A DNA stretch of 64,000 nucleotides from CAXQZM01 sp965229645 (GCA_965229645.1 OZ245893.1:3038001-3102000); one strand, 5' to 3'; counted from the first letter of the stretch, positions 17,127 through 25,275 are shown. Numbers and translations are program-made. Notes: generated by a model not told the origin, from the sequence alone.

Positions 17127-17441
17127 TTAGCCTTTGAGCTTGATTTCGACGTCGACGCCCGAGGCGAGGTCCAACTTCATCAGCGCATCGACCGTTTGCG
17201 GGGTCGGGTCAACGATGTCGAGCAAGCGCTTATGGGTGCGAACCTCGAATTGATCGCGGGATTTTTTGTTGACATGGGGACCGCGCAAGACGGTAAATTT
17301 CTCAATACGGGTCGGCAACGGAACAGGCCCACGCACATCCGCGCCCGTCCGCTTCGCGGTGGACACGATCTCCTTGGTCGAGGCGTCGAGAATGCGATGG
17401 TCAAACGCCTTGAGCCGTATGCGTATGTTCTGGTTTTCCAT
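17127..17441 (-). CDS. rpsJ: 30S ribosomal protein S10
   Basis: S10 is the first gene of this operon and also the NusE partner of NusB in antitermination. The 104 residues start MENQNIRIRLKAFDHRILDA and include GPVPLPTRIEKFTVLRGPHV, the KSRDQFEVRTHKRL segment and DLASGVDVEIKLKG at the end. The frame remains open 31 codons upstream, but homologues begin at this methionine. No tuf or fus gene precedes it, unlike many bacteria; upstream is only about 360 bp of non-coding DNA and a divergent unrelated gene. Confidence 0.97.
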   Translation of the reverse strand: MENQNIRIRLKAFDHRILDASTKEIVSTAKRTGADVRGPVPLPTRIEKFTVLRGPHVNKKSRDQFEVRTHKRLLDIVDPTPQTVDALMKLDLASGVDVEIKLKG

Positions 17442-17587
17442 CTGGAAACGTCCTATCTTCTTTGTCGTGCGCGCGCCCAAACCGCCGTGCTCGAGCGCCG
17501 ATACGTCGTTGCTGAAAGCGCAGTTGCCTACCACTTTATCAAAAACCTATCCCCGCCAGAATCGCGAGACCCTAGCGCAAGCCCGCG

Positions 17588-17615
17588 CCTATACAGTCCG
17601 AACCAGCCCATGCAA
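17588..17615 (-). promoter_or_regulatory. candidate sigma70-type promoter of the S10 operon
   Basis: On the minus strand TTGCAT is followed after 16 bases by TATAGG, about 150 bp upstream of the rpsJ start. It leaves a leader of roughly 140 nt, which is typical for this operon. The remainder of 17442-17799 shows no gene. This is a by-eye match. Confidence 0.4.
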
Positions 17616-17799
17616 GGGGCTTATTTGCTTTTTTGCCCCTTGTGTCCCCTTCACGCGAGCGCTGCTTTTGCTCTATACGGAACGTCAAATGCTCATGGCG
17701 CTCAAGCGGGTTCCAAGTCGATTGGAACAATCGACCCCAAGGGAACATCCATGCCAACAAAGGACCTAAAGCCATTCAGCCCCATCCATACAAAGACAA

Positions 17800-18807
17800 A
17801 TGGTTTTAGCAGCCCAGGCTCCCCGCCCTCGGGTCCTGTTCTTCGGTCTCCTTGGCCTTGGTCTCGGTATTTGGGCCTACCGACTGGCTTATCTGATCGC
17901 GCCTTGGCCCTTTGACCCGTTCCAGACCTCGGGCGCGCAGACCCTGCATTGGTTGTTTGTCATGGCCGGCGCGGTCATGCCCTACCTTGGCGCGGGTCTG
18001 GCGGGCCTTGCCCTCCTGTGTCTCTTGGTCCGCGCATGGCGCTGGGCGGGGTTGGTCCTGACCCTCCTGGGACTTGAGTTCGGCGTCGCTTGTGTGCGCA
18101 CCGCCAGCGTCCATCCCAACGCGGGTGAACCAGCCGATTTCCGCGTTGCCGCCTTCAATACGCAGGCCAGCCGTGCCGCCCTAGACCGTTTCGCCGCCCT
18201 GGCCCAGCAGGCCGATCTGATCCACTTGTCCGAAGTGCCGCGAACCTATGCGAACATCGATTTTGACACCCTGTTCCCAGACCATCGCCGCCATCAGGCA
18301 TTTTACAGCCCTGGGTATCGCGGGTCCATGATCGTGCTGGTGCGCGGCCCCGCCACCATCCAAGTCCATAGGGGCCCCGATCAGGACCAGCGCCCGATCT
18401 TCGATGTCCGTGTCACGCGCCAGGGCCAGGCCTTACGCGTCCTGGCGACCCACCCGCTGGCACCATTTTATCCGCGCGCCATGGCGGAACGCAACACAAC
18501 GCTCGCGCGCCTGCACGGCCATGCGCATGACGGGACGCCAGTGCCGACCGTGATTATGGGGGATATGAACACGACCCCGTTTGAGGCGGACGGCTGGCGC
18601 TTGCCAGGACGCTTGGTCGGTAACCCTTTGCACACCAGCTGGTCAGGGCGAACACGCCTCAGGTCGCTGGTGCCAGGCCCCCTCACCGTGCGTTTGCGCA
18701 TCGACCACATCCGGGTCCGCGGCGGCCTGCGCCCCGTCGCCCACCAGATCGGCCCCGACCTCGGGTCCGACCACCTCCCCCTGTTCGCAAGCTTTAACCT
18801 GCCGTAG
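17800..18807 (+). CDS. membrane-anchored endonuclease/exonuclease/phosphatase-family protein
   Basis: The 335-residue product has three hydrophobic segments in the first 100 residues (about 12-32, 48-70 and 76-96), followed by a DNase I/EEP-fold domain. Visible EEP motifs are FRVAAFNTQAS, the metal-site Glu in HLSEVPR, IMGDMNTTPF, RIDHIRVRG and the closing GSDHLPLFASF. Such proteins occur widely as uncharacterised inner-membrane hydrolases with the catalytic domain outside; substrates may be phosphodiesters of nucleic acid or lipid type. It is divergent from the S10 operon and is followed by a palindromic repeat at 18888. Confidence 0.85.
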   Translation: MVLAAQAPRPRVLFFGLLGLGLGIWAYRLAYLIAPWPFDPFQTSGAQTLHWLFVMAGAVMPYLGAGLAGLALLCLLVRAWRWAGLVLTLLGLEFGVACVRTASVHPNAGEPADFRVAAFNTQASRAALDRFAALAQQADLIHLSEVPRTYANIDFDTLFPDHRRHQAFYSPGYRGSMIVLVRGPATIQVHRGPDQDQRPIFDVRVTRQGQALRVLATHPLAPFYPRAMAERNTTLARLHGHAHDGTPVPTVIMGDMNTTPFEADGWRLPGRLVGNPLHTSWSGRTRLRSLVPGPLTVRLRIDHIRVRGGLRPVAHQIGPDLGSDHLPLFASFNLP

Positions 18808-18887
18808 GCGGAGCCTTGTCCTGGCAAAGAACACGACCCGTCCACGCGGACCAAGTCCCCCGTTTGGGCTTGTTGCAGTTAGGGCCT

Positions 18888-19084
18888 TATACCAGCGGCG
18901 ACTTAAAATGACTCTTTTGTTCGCTGGTATAAGGGCCGCGACTGCGGCCCCCGTAGCGACCCCGAGATGAGCTAAGAAAGCGCCTCGGGGTATAAGCGAA
19001 GGCCCCGTCGGAGGCGAAACGCGAAGCGTTTCTGCCGTGAGACATGAAACGGCTAAAAAAGTGTCAACTTTTTTAGCCGTTGGT
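18888..19084 (+). repeat. palindromic intergenic repeat, copy C, interrupted at its end by the IS
   Basis: The left end is a perfect inverted repeat, TTATACCAGCG / CGCTGGTATAA, enclosing 24 bp. It is followed by GGGCCGC-GACT-GCGGCCC, CCCCGAG / CTCGGGG, AAACGC-GAA-GCGTTT and a perfect 13-bp hairpin CGGCTAAAAAAGT-GTCA-ACTTTTTTAGCCG. Just beyond lies GCCGTTGGTAT, which is nearly the inverse of the left end (ATACCAGCGGC), so the unit probably has imperfect terminal inverted repeats. The IS split it there: GCCGTTGGT is duplicated on both sides and the final ATTATA reappears at 20318. Confidence 0.8.
19076..19084. repeat. left copy of the 9-bp IS target-site duplication
   Basis: GCCGTTGGT directly precedes the left IS terminus and is repeated exactly at 20309-20317 after the right terminus. 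Confidence 0.92.
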
Positions 19085-20308
19085 CACAGTGCACGACAGT
19101 AGTTGCTGAGGGAGCCGATATGTGCTTGCGGTGGGGGCTCTGCAACAGTGAATCGAGTATCCCCATGATCCGCAAAACCATCGACTCCCTCAGCGCCCAG
19201 CTATCGAACAGCGTGCCATTAAGCAAGAACCGTCTTGAAGTTTTGAGCCTAATGATTGTTGGAATGACCAGTTCTCGGACGCCGAATTTGAGTCACATAA
19301 GTTCGAAACTTCCCACGGCAGCGAAAATTCCGAGCACCTATCGCCGTATTCAACGTTTCTTCTCTGAAACAAACCTTGTTCAAGATTGGTCAGCATTACT
19401 GATTGTACAGATGCTTAACCTTCCAAAGAGCTGGGACCTTTGTCTTGACAGAACCGACTGGAAGATAGGTTCCACACATATGAATATTCTGGTTCTCGCA
19501 GTTGTTACGCGGCGATATAGACTTCCGTTGATGTGGACCGTGTTGAATAAGCCAGGTTGCAGCAACACCGACCAACGCATTGATCTCATGAAGAGATATT
19601 TGAACTTATTCGGAGCAAGCAGCATCAAGACCCTGTTGGCGGACCGTGAATTTATTGGCGCGGGGTGGTTGAGCTTTCTGGTTGAAAGTGGCGTCCAGAC
19701 TGCGATCCGCCTCAGATCGAACCAGCGTGTTACTCTTGAGGATGGTACGCGTCAGAAATTGAGCGAAATAGTTGGGACCAAACGCACGCTTCAAACATTC
19801 AGAGGTTATCTTGAGAAAGACGAGCAAGGTAATCCCGTGTGGCTCAATTTTGCATCCAAATACATTGAGGGCAAAAAACCTAGAAGAACTAGGGATCGGG
19901 AGGCCAAAAACAAATTCGGCGGAAAAGAACTTCTGATTGTCGCTACGAACGGAAATGCTGGTGATGCCATGAAAAGCTACAAACGTCGTTGGGCCATTGA
20001 GTGCCTATTTGCAGATGCAAAAACAAAAGGCTTCAATCTAGAGGACACGCGCTTAACAATCACTAAGAAACTCGATCTACTTATGAGTATTCTAGCATTG
20101 GCAATGACCTGGGCCACCAAAATTGGATCTGCAAAAATTGGAACAGCCCCGAGACCACGAGGTTCTCACGGACGATACAAAAAGTCTGTCTTCAGAACCG
20201 GGTTTGACGAGCTTAGGCGGCTCATTCAGATGGAACCAGAAAAAGCATGCTGGTATTGGCGTAGGTCACGCCTGAGGACATCCTGAGAAGCTACTGTCGT
20301 GCACTGTG
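19085..20308 (+). mobile_element. complete IS4-family insertion sequence, 1224 bp
   Basis: The element has 26-bp terminal inverted repeats (19085-19110 and 20283-20308), of which the outer 18 bases, CACAGTGCACGACAGTAG, are identical and 23 of 26 match overall. A 9-bp target duplication flanks it. One intact transposase fills the interior, and the element is visibly more AT-rich than its surroundings, so it is a recent arrival. The right-hand terminus contains the transposase stop codon. Confidence 0.93.
19120..20286 (+). CDS. IS4-family DDE transposase
   Basis: The 388-residue product is an intact transposase. The DDE catalytic residues read as Asp110 in LCLDRTDWKIG, Asp175 in TLLADREFIG, and Glu294 in the IS4 signature Y-(2)-R-(3)-E-(6)-K, here Tyr287, Arg290, Glu294, Lys301. 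The long beta-strand insertion between the second Asp and the Glu is present, as expected for IS4 members. GAGGGAG sits 5 bases before the chosen ATG; an internal Met16 (19165) is an alternative start. No frameshift or stop is visible, so it is probably functional. Confidence 0.93.
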   Translation: MCLRWGLCNSESSIPMIRKTIDSLSAQLSNSVPLSKNRLEVLSLMIVGMTSSRTPNLSHISSKLPTAAKIPSTYRRIQRFFSETNLVQDWSALLIVQMLNLPKSWDLCLDRTDWKIGSTHMNILVLAVVTRRYRLPLMWTVLNKPGCSNTDQRIDLMKRYLNLFGASSIKTLLADREFIGAGWLSFLVESGVQTAIRLRSNQRVTLEDGTRQKLSEIVGTKRTLQTFRGYLEKDEQGNPVWLNFASKYIEGKKPRRTRDREAKNKFGGKELLIVATNGNAGDAMKSYKRRWAIECLFADAKTKGFNLEDTRLTITKKLDLLMSILALAMTWATKIGSAKIGTAPRPRGSHGRYKKSVFRTGFDELRRLIQMEPEKACWYWRRSRLRTS

Positions 20309-20317
20309 GCCGTTGGT
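20309..20317. repeat. right copy of the 9-bp IS target-site duplication
   Basis: An exact copy of the GCCGTTGGT found at 19076-19084. One further base (20318) separates it from the stop codon of ribA. Confidence 0.92.
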
Positions 20318-20318
20318 A

Positions 20319-21362
20319 TTATAGATGCCCCAGGTCGTGGCCAGCGCGGCGGGCTTTGGTTTCTTGGTAGGCGCGATTGTGGGCCTGAGCGGGGATTTGT
20401 AGGGGGACCCTTTCAACAATTTGGATGCCCTCGGCCTCTAGGCCAGCGACCTTGCTCGGGTTGTTGGTCATGAGGCGAATTTGGGTGAGGCCCAGGTGCT
20501 GGAGCACGGCGGCTGCCATGGCGAAGTCGCGTTCGTCGGCCTCAAAGCCCAGGGTCGCGTCGGCGTCGAGGGTGTCGAGGCCAGCGTCTTGCAGGGCGTA
20601 GGCGCGCAGCTTGTTGCGCAGGCCCGTATCCCGCCCCTCCTGCGGCAAATAGAGCAGGCTGCCCTGTCCGTCCGCCTGAATTTTATGCAAGGCCTTATGC
20701 AGTTGCGGGCCGCAGTCGCACCGAAGGGAGCCGAAAACATCGCCCGTTAGGCACGCCGAATGCAGCCGGACCAGCGGCGTATCGCTTGGTTTGGGGTCGC
20801 CGTAGTTCAGGGCCAGCAAATCCTGCTGGAGCGACGCGTGTTCGAACAGCACGGCCTGGGTGGTCAATGTTTGACCGTGCAGGTCCAGGGGCAAGGTGAG
20901 GGTGGAAAGTCGCCGCAGCTGCACGGCGGTCGGGGTCAAGGGCAGGTCTGACACCTGAAGGGATAGGGTCGTCGCGTCGGGCGCATCGGCGGGCCAGACG
21001 TAGAAGGCGGGGATCAGGCGGCCTTGCTTGGCCAGGGCGAGCAGGGCGTCGGCAAAGCCAGGGGCGGACGCGACAGGAACCGTGAGCTGGACGTTTGACC
21101 CCATTAGGAACGGGAGTACCGAGGCATCGGCGTCCGCGTCGAGGGGAATGGCCAAGGGCGCCTTCGCGTCCCCCAAGGCGAGCGCGTGGGCGCGCGGCCC
21201 CGATATGAGGGCAAAGCCCCCAGGGACCAGGCGCGGCGGGGCCGCGGTATCGATGGCCTGGCAGTGCCACGCTTGCGCCTCGTCGATGAGGCGCAAGGGG
21301 CGGCCCTGGCGCAACTCGTGGAGGGCGCGGTCTTGGGCGGGGCTGAGGTCGGTAAAGCGCAT
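20319..21362 (-). CDS. ribA: GTP cyclohydrolase II (riboflavin synthesis) with N-terminal extra domain
   Basis: RibA opens the imidazole ring of GTP, the first step of riboflavin synthesis. The C-terminal half has the zinc site HSACLTGDVFGSLRCDCG, the LPQEGRDTGLRNKLRAYALQ segment (close to E. coli EGR-IGL-NKIRAYALQ), and LMTNNPSKVAGLEAEGI followed by IVERVPL. The roughly 160 residues in front are not part of E. coli RibA; a similar domain precedes GTP cyclohydrolase II in alphaproteobacteria. The ATG at 21362 was preferred over an upstream TTG at 21392, because that codon overlaps a terminator-like hairpin. The stop codon TAA seems to be formed at the junction with the palindromic repeat. No FMN riboswitch is apparent upstream. 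Confidence 0.9.
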   Translation of the reverse strand: MRFTDLSPAQDRALHELRQGRPLRLIDEAQAWHCQAIDTAAPPRLVPGGFALISGPRAHALALGDAKAPLAIPLDADADASVLPFLMGSNVQLTVPVASAPGFADALLALAKQGRLIPAFYVWPADAPDATTLSLQVSDLPLTPTAVQLRRLSTLTLPLDLHGQTLTTQAVLFEHASLQQDLLALNYGDPKPSDTPLVRLHSACLTGDVFGSLRCDCGPQLHKALHKIQADGQGSLLYLPQEGRDTGLRNKLRAYALQDAGLDTLDADATLGFEADERDFAMAAAVLQHLGLTQIRLMTNNPSKVAGLEAEGIQIVERVPLQIPAQAHNRAYQETKARRAGHDLGHL

Positions 21363-21390
21363 GAGGACCAAATGGCCCAAGGCGCGCCGC

Positions 21391-21415
21391 AAAAAAACCC
21401 GAAAGAATCGGTTTT
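21391..21415 (-). terminator. intrinsic terminator between the nucleotidase gene and ribA
   Basis: Read on the minus strand, AAAACCGA-TTCTT-TCGGGTTTT forms a stem with one bulge, and the run of seven T completes it. It lies downstream of the nucleotidase stop at 21562 and about 30 bp before the ribA ATG, so it may end the former or attenuate the latter. Confidence 0.5.
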
Positions 21416-21475
21416 CTTGCGCCGCTAATCCGAAAGGGCACCCTGCTAAAGCCTATGTCAACGCCGCGAAGATTT

Positions 21476-21525
21476 GATACCAGCGGCGTTGATGAATTCA
21501 GAACAGACCAGCGACCAGGCGGGAG
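21476..21525 (+). repeat. fragment of the palindromic intergenic repeat
   Basis: GATACCAGCGGCG followed 17 bases later by GACCAGCG resembles the left end of the complete copies, but the second arm is degenerate and the internal hairpins are missing. It lies in the gap between ribA and the first nucleotidase gene. Confidence 0.4.
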
Positions 21526-21561
21526 CGGAGCCCCCGCGTGGCACGTGAATACCCCTTGGTT

Positions 21562-23037
21562 TTATTGGTAAACGATCCGTCCCTCGATCTGGGGGGCGAC
21601 GGTGCCCGCCGCGCGAATGTGGTCGATCAGCTGGGTCGCCATCAGGACGGAGGAGTCGCTGTCGATCAGGACCTCGGCCTCGCGCAACACCGTATAGCCA
21701 TCGCCGCCGCCAGCCATATAGTCGTTGGTCGCGACGGTATAGGTCGCGGCGGGGTCAAGCAGGACCCCCCCGACGGTGGCAGAGACCACTCGGTTCATGG
21801 GTTCAGCGCCCAGATCGACCACCAGAGCCATGCCCGAGAGGTGCGGGAAGCGGCCAGCGCCCTCCTCCACTTCCGAAAAGCCATTTTCGAGGGCGGCGAG
21901 CAGTTGTTCGCCCGTGAGTGAGAGCACGACGGTCTTGTTGCCAAAGGGCAGTTCGGCCAAAATATCGCCCGCCGTCAACTCCTGCCCTGGCGTATAGACA
22001 GCTTTGGCCCGAATACCCCCGCCGTTGGACAGGGCCACATCGGTGTCCATGGCCGTGCGCATGGCGTCGGTCAGCAAGTTGCCAAAGGTTGCTTCGCGCC
22101 CGCGAATGACGGGCCGGGTCGTATTCAACTCGGTTTCGGTCACACCGATCACCTCGGACAATTCGTCGGACAAGGAGGCGGTGAGCTCGGCGATCTTGGC
22201 GGCCACCTGCGGGGTCGGCTCGTAGTCGGCGGAGCTCAAAATGCGGAAGCTCGGCGACCAGCGAAACCGCTCCCGGTCATCGCGGCTGAGGATGAGGTCA
22301 ATGGCGGTGACGACCTCTGCTTGTTCGCCCGATTCCACGAGGGCGGTGTCGCCGTCCCAAAAGGTGAGTTGGCTATGGTCGTCGCCAGAGATGACGATAT
22401 CGGCCAGGCCAGAGTTGACCAGGGCAAAATCCTCCGTTTGGTTCAAGTGCACCAGCGCGATGACCAGATCGGCACCCTGATCGCGCAACGCCGCCGAGTG
22501 ACGCGCCGCAGCCTCCATAACGTCGGTGATGCGGTAGGCCCCGACCGAGGATTTGACTTTGGCGTCTTCCGAGGTCAGGCCCATGAGGCCAATCTGAAAG
22601 CCCGCAATGTCGATCAAAGCGGTCGCCTGCGTATGGGGGACGTTAGCGCCCGTCTCAGTAAAGACATTGCTCACGAGCATAGGAAAGGTCGTTTCGGCGA
22701 GGTTGGAGACCATCGCCTCAGGACCAAAGTCAAATTCATGGTTGCCGAGCACCATGAAGTCGGGGGCGACTTGGTTCAACAACTCGACCATATGCTTGCC
22801 CTGGTCGAAACCCGCGAGAATCGAGGGGGAGTAGGAATCGCCCGCGTGCAAGAACAGCACATTTTCCCGCGCGGCGCGTTCGGCGGCAACGACGCCTGAG
22901 AGACCGCCGACGGCGTCAAACTGGTCGATGTCGTTGGTCGATAGGATGGTCAAGTGCGTTTGCGCCTGCGCTAAAGGCGCGGCGGTCGCGCACAGCAAGG
23001 CGAGGCAGGGGAGGAGTTTGGTTGATAAGAGTTTCAT
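21562..23037 (-). CDS. secreted 5'-nucleotidase/metallophosphatase-family protein (tandem copy 1)
   Basis: The 491-residue product has a signal peptide (MKLLSTKLLPCLALLCATAAPLAQAQ), a calcineurin-like metallophosphatase domain (about 27-260) and a 5'-nucleotidase C-terminal domain (about 290-490). Metal-site motifs are visible: LSTNDID, HAGDSYSPS, VLGNHEFDFG, LVHLNQTED and SGDDHS. In UshA-type enzymes the first and last read N-D-x-H and G-H-D-H, so two His ligands appear as Asp here. The C-terminal domain has FGNLLTDAMRTAMDTDVAL and SNGGGIRA, plus the substrate loop NDYMAGGGDGYTVL. The start at 23037 fits the signal peptide; a longer frame begins nine codons earlier. It likely dephosphorylates nucleotides or related phosphoesters in the periplasm. 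Confidence 0.88.
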   Translation of the reverse strand: MKLLSTKLLPCLALLCATAAPLAQAQTHLTILSTNDIDQFDAVGGLSGVVAAERAARENVLFLHAGDSYSPSILAGFDQGKHMVELLNQVAPDFMVLGNHEFDFGPEAMVSNLAETTFPMLVSNVFTETGANVPHTQATALIDIAGFQIGLMGLTSEDAKVKSSVGAYRITDVMEAAARHSAALRDQGADLVIALVHLNQTEDFALVNSGLADIVISGDDHSQLTFWDGDTALVESGEQAEVVTAIDLILSRDDRERFRWSPSFRILSSADYEPTPQVAAKIAELTASLSDELSEVIGVTETELNTTRPVIRGREATFGNLLTDAMRTAMDTDVALSNGGGIRAKAVYTPGQELTAGDILAELPFGNKTVVLSLTGEQLLAALENGFSEVEEGAGRFPHLSGMALVVDLGAEPMNRVVSATVGGVLLDPAATYTVATNDYMAGGGDGYTVLREAEVLIDSDSSVLMATQLIDHIRAAGTVAPQIEGRIVYQ

Positions 23038-23123
23038 GGCCTTAGGATCCCAGAATGAAAGCAAGAGTTAAGAAGGGCGACTGCAGAGTGTGCCTCGGCA
23101 CACAACACGAATACGGCTATGGG

Positions 23124-23129
23124 TGTCAA
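23124..23129 (-). promoter_or_regulatory. -35-like TTGACA upstream of nucleotidase copy 1
   Basis: TTGACA is read on the minus strand about 90 bp upstream of the start. The same hexamer with similar flanks (CCCCT..TCTTGACA) lies upstream of copy 2 at 25215-25220, so the -35 region was probably duplicated with the gene. No good -10 box is visible for this copy. A GTGTGC / GCACAC hairpin at 23088-23103 lies in the leader. Confidence 0.3.
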
Positions 23130-23248
23130 GAATTAGAGCAGGGGAAAAATTCGGCGGGCCTCGTTTGGCAACCGCCGTAGCGTAACATGACGCAGGGTTG
23201 GTGCGCAGCTGGATCGTTCGATTTTGCCGTTGGAATTCGCCGAAGGTC

Positions 23249-23644
23249 ATGGCAAGGGCGGGGCGCATGCGACACGAGGCCTCTAAGCAGTTTTGGCAAG
23301 TCTTCCTACCTCTGCGCCCACTGGTGGCGCTGGTGGGCGGCGCGGTTGCGATGCTGGGGTGCGAGGACGATGGCAAGGAGCCCGTGAGCCAATTGATTTT
23401 GAGCGCGTCGGCCCAGCACGACTACATTGGCACCTATAGGCAGGATCAGGGTCATAAGGCCTTTGCCATGTCGCCCGACGGTGCCTTTGCTGCGGCCCAT
23501 ACCTTCCCCACTGCCGATCTGGCTGTCGCGGCGGCGCTGATCAATTGTAATGCGCGGGTGCAGTTCGGGCAGCTGGAGTGCCTCGTCTACGATATCAACG
23601 GCGTGATCGTCGTCCAAGGCCCGACGCGCCTGCGCCGAAAGTAG
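23249..23644 (+). CDS. small lipoprotein-like exported protein, unknown function
   Basis: This 131-residue ORF lies between the two nucleotidase copies, on the opposite strand. A hydrophobic segment (LRPLVALVGGAVAMLGC) ends in Cys38 followed by EDDG, which resembles a lipoprotein signal, although the -3 residue is not ideal. The rest has a pattern seen in small exported proteins: KAFAMSPDGAFAAAHTF, AVAAALINCN and LECLVYDINGVIV, with the two Cys possibly paired. The ATG at 23249 has a GAAGG site just upstream; an earlier in-frame ATG at 23198 and a later one at 23267 are alternatives. I do not recognise a named family. Confidence 0.6.
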   Translation: MARAGRMRHEASKQFWQVFLPLRPLVALVGGAVAMLGCEDDGKEPVSQLILSASAQHDYIGTYRQDQGHKAFAMSPDGAFAAAHTFPTADLAVAAALINCNARVQFGQLECLVYDINGVIVVQGPTRLRRK

Positions 23645-23687
23645 CGCGACTGGGTGAAGAGGAGCCAGCGCGCGCGCGCCTGGGCGT

Positions 23688-25154
23688 CTATTTCTGGTAA
23701 ACGATTCGTCCTTCGATTTTAGGGGCGATGGTGTTCGCCGTGCGAATGTGGTCGATCAATTGAATTGCCGTTAGGGCGGAGGCTTTGGCGTCGATCAGGA
23801 CTTCGGCCTCGCGCAACACCGTGTAGCCATCGCCGCCGCTGGCCATGTAGTCGTTGGTCGCGACGGTGTAAGTTGCGTTGGGATCCAGCAGGGTGCCCCC
23901 GACGGTGGCAGAGACCACGCGGTTCAGGGGTTCGGCGCCCAAATCGACCACCAGAGCCATGCCCGAGAGGTGCGGGAAGCGGCCAGCGCTATCCTCCACC
24001 GCAGAAAAGCCGTTTTCAAGGGCAGCGAGCAGTTGTTCGCCTGTGAGTGAGAGTACGACGGTTCTGTCGCCAAAGGGCAGTTCGGCCAAAATATCGCCCG
24101 CGGTCACGGCCTGCCCTGGTGCGTAGACCCTGTCGGCCCGAATGCCGCCACCGTTGGCGAGGGCCACATCGGTGTCCATCGCCGTGCGCATGGCGTCGGT
24201 GAGCAAGTTGCCAAAGGCCGCTTCGCGTCCGCGAATGATGGTGGCGGTCGTATTCAACTCGGTTTCGGTCACACCGATCACCTCGGTCAATTCGTCGGAC
24301 AAGGAGGCGGTGAGCGCGGCGATCGTCGTGGCGACTTGGGAGGTTGGTTCGTAGTCGGCGGAGTTCAGAAGGCGGAAGCTGGGCGACCAATGAAACTGGC
24401 CGTCGTCGTCGCGGCTGAGGATAAGGTCAATGGCGGTGACGACTTCTGCCTGGCTGCCCGATTCTACCAAAACGGTATTGCCGTTCCAAAAGGTGAGTTG
24501 GCTATGGTCGTCGCCAGAGACGACGATGTCAGCGAGGCCAGAGTTGACTAGGGCAAAATCCTCCGCTTGGCTCAAGTGCACCAGCGCGATGACCAGGTCG
24601 GCACCCTGATCGCGCAACGCCGCCGAGTGACGCGCCGCAGCCTTCATAACATTGGCAATGCGGTAGGCCCCGACCGAGGATTTGACTTTGGCGTCTTCCG
24701 AAGTCAGGCCCATGAGGCCAATCTGAAAGCCCGCAATGTCGATCAAAGCGGTCGCCTGCGTATGGGGGACCTTGGCGCCCGTCTCGGTAAAGACATTGCT
24801 CACGAGCATGGGAAAGGTCGTTTCGGCGAGGTTGGAGACCAGGGCCTCGGGACCAAAGTCAAATTCATGGTTGCCGAGCACCATGAAGTCGGGGGCGACT
24901 TGGTTCAACAACTCGACCATATGCTTGCCCTGGTCGAAACCCGCGAGGACTGAGGGGGAATAGGAATCGCCCGCGTGTAAGAACAGCACATGTTCGCGCG
25001 CTGCGCGTTCGGCGGCAACTACGCCCGAGAGGCCGCCGACGGCGTCAAACCGATCGATGTCGTTGGTCGATAGGATAGTCAGGTGCGTTTGCGCCTGCGC
25101 CCACGGCGCGGTCACGCACAGCAAGGCCAGGAGTTTGACTGATAAGAGTTTCAT
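23688..25154 (-). CDS. secreted 5'-nucleotidase/metallophosphatase-family protein (tandem copy 2)
   Basis: This 488-residue paralogue is nearly identical to copy 1 over its whole length (same order of LSTNDID, HAGDSYSPS, GNHEFDFG, SGDDHS and NGGGIRA, with scattered substitutions). The signal peptide is shorter (MKLLSVKLLALLCVTAPWAQAQ). The same His-to-Asp exchanges at two metal sites are kept, so they predate the duplication and are not random decay. The catalytic GNHEFD core and the C-terminal substrate domain (YMASGGDGYTVL) are intact. The two genes are in the same orientation, separated by the small lipoprotein-like gene on the other strand. Confidence 0.88.
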   Translation of the reverse strand: MKLLSVKLLALLCVTAPWAQAQTHLTILSTNDIDRFDAVGGLSGVVAAERAAREHVLFLHAGDSYSPSVLAGFDQGKHMVELLNQVAPDFMVLGNHEFDFGPEALVSNLAETTFPMLVSNVFTETGAKVPHTQATALIDIAGFQIGLMGLTSEDAKVKSSVGAYRIANVMKAAARHSAALRDQGADLVIALVHLSQAEDFALVNSGLADIVVSGDDHSQLTFWNGNTVLVESGSQAEVVTAIDLILSRDDDGQFHWSPSFRLLNSADYEPTSQVATTIAALTASLSDELTEVIGVTETELNTTATIIRGREAAFGNLLTDAMRTAMDTDVALANGGGIRADRVYAPGQAVTAGDILAELPFGDRTVVLSLTGEQLLAALENGFSAVEDSAGRFPHLSGMALVVDLGAEPLNRVVSATVGGTLLDPNATYTVATNDYMASGGDGYTVLREAEVLIDAKASALTAIQLIDHIRTANTIAPKIEGRIVYQK

Positions 25155-25194
25155 AGCCTTAGGATCGCAGAATCAAAGTAGATGTAGGGAAGGG

Positions 25195-25220
25195 CTTATA
25201 CGTCATAGCAGAAGTGTCAA
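25195..25220 (-). promoter_or_regulatory. candidate promoter of nucleotidase copy 2
   Basis: On the minus strand TTGACA is followed by TATAAG after 14 bases, a shorter spacer than usual, about 40 bp before the start codon. The -35 hexamer and its flank are shared with copy 1. Confidence 0.35.
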
Positions 25221-25275
25221 GAAGGGGATGAAACTTGAAATTCGGCGGTGCGTCCAAGGAATCGCTTGAAGGGTC

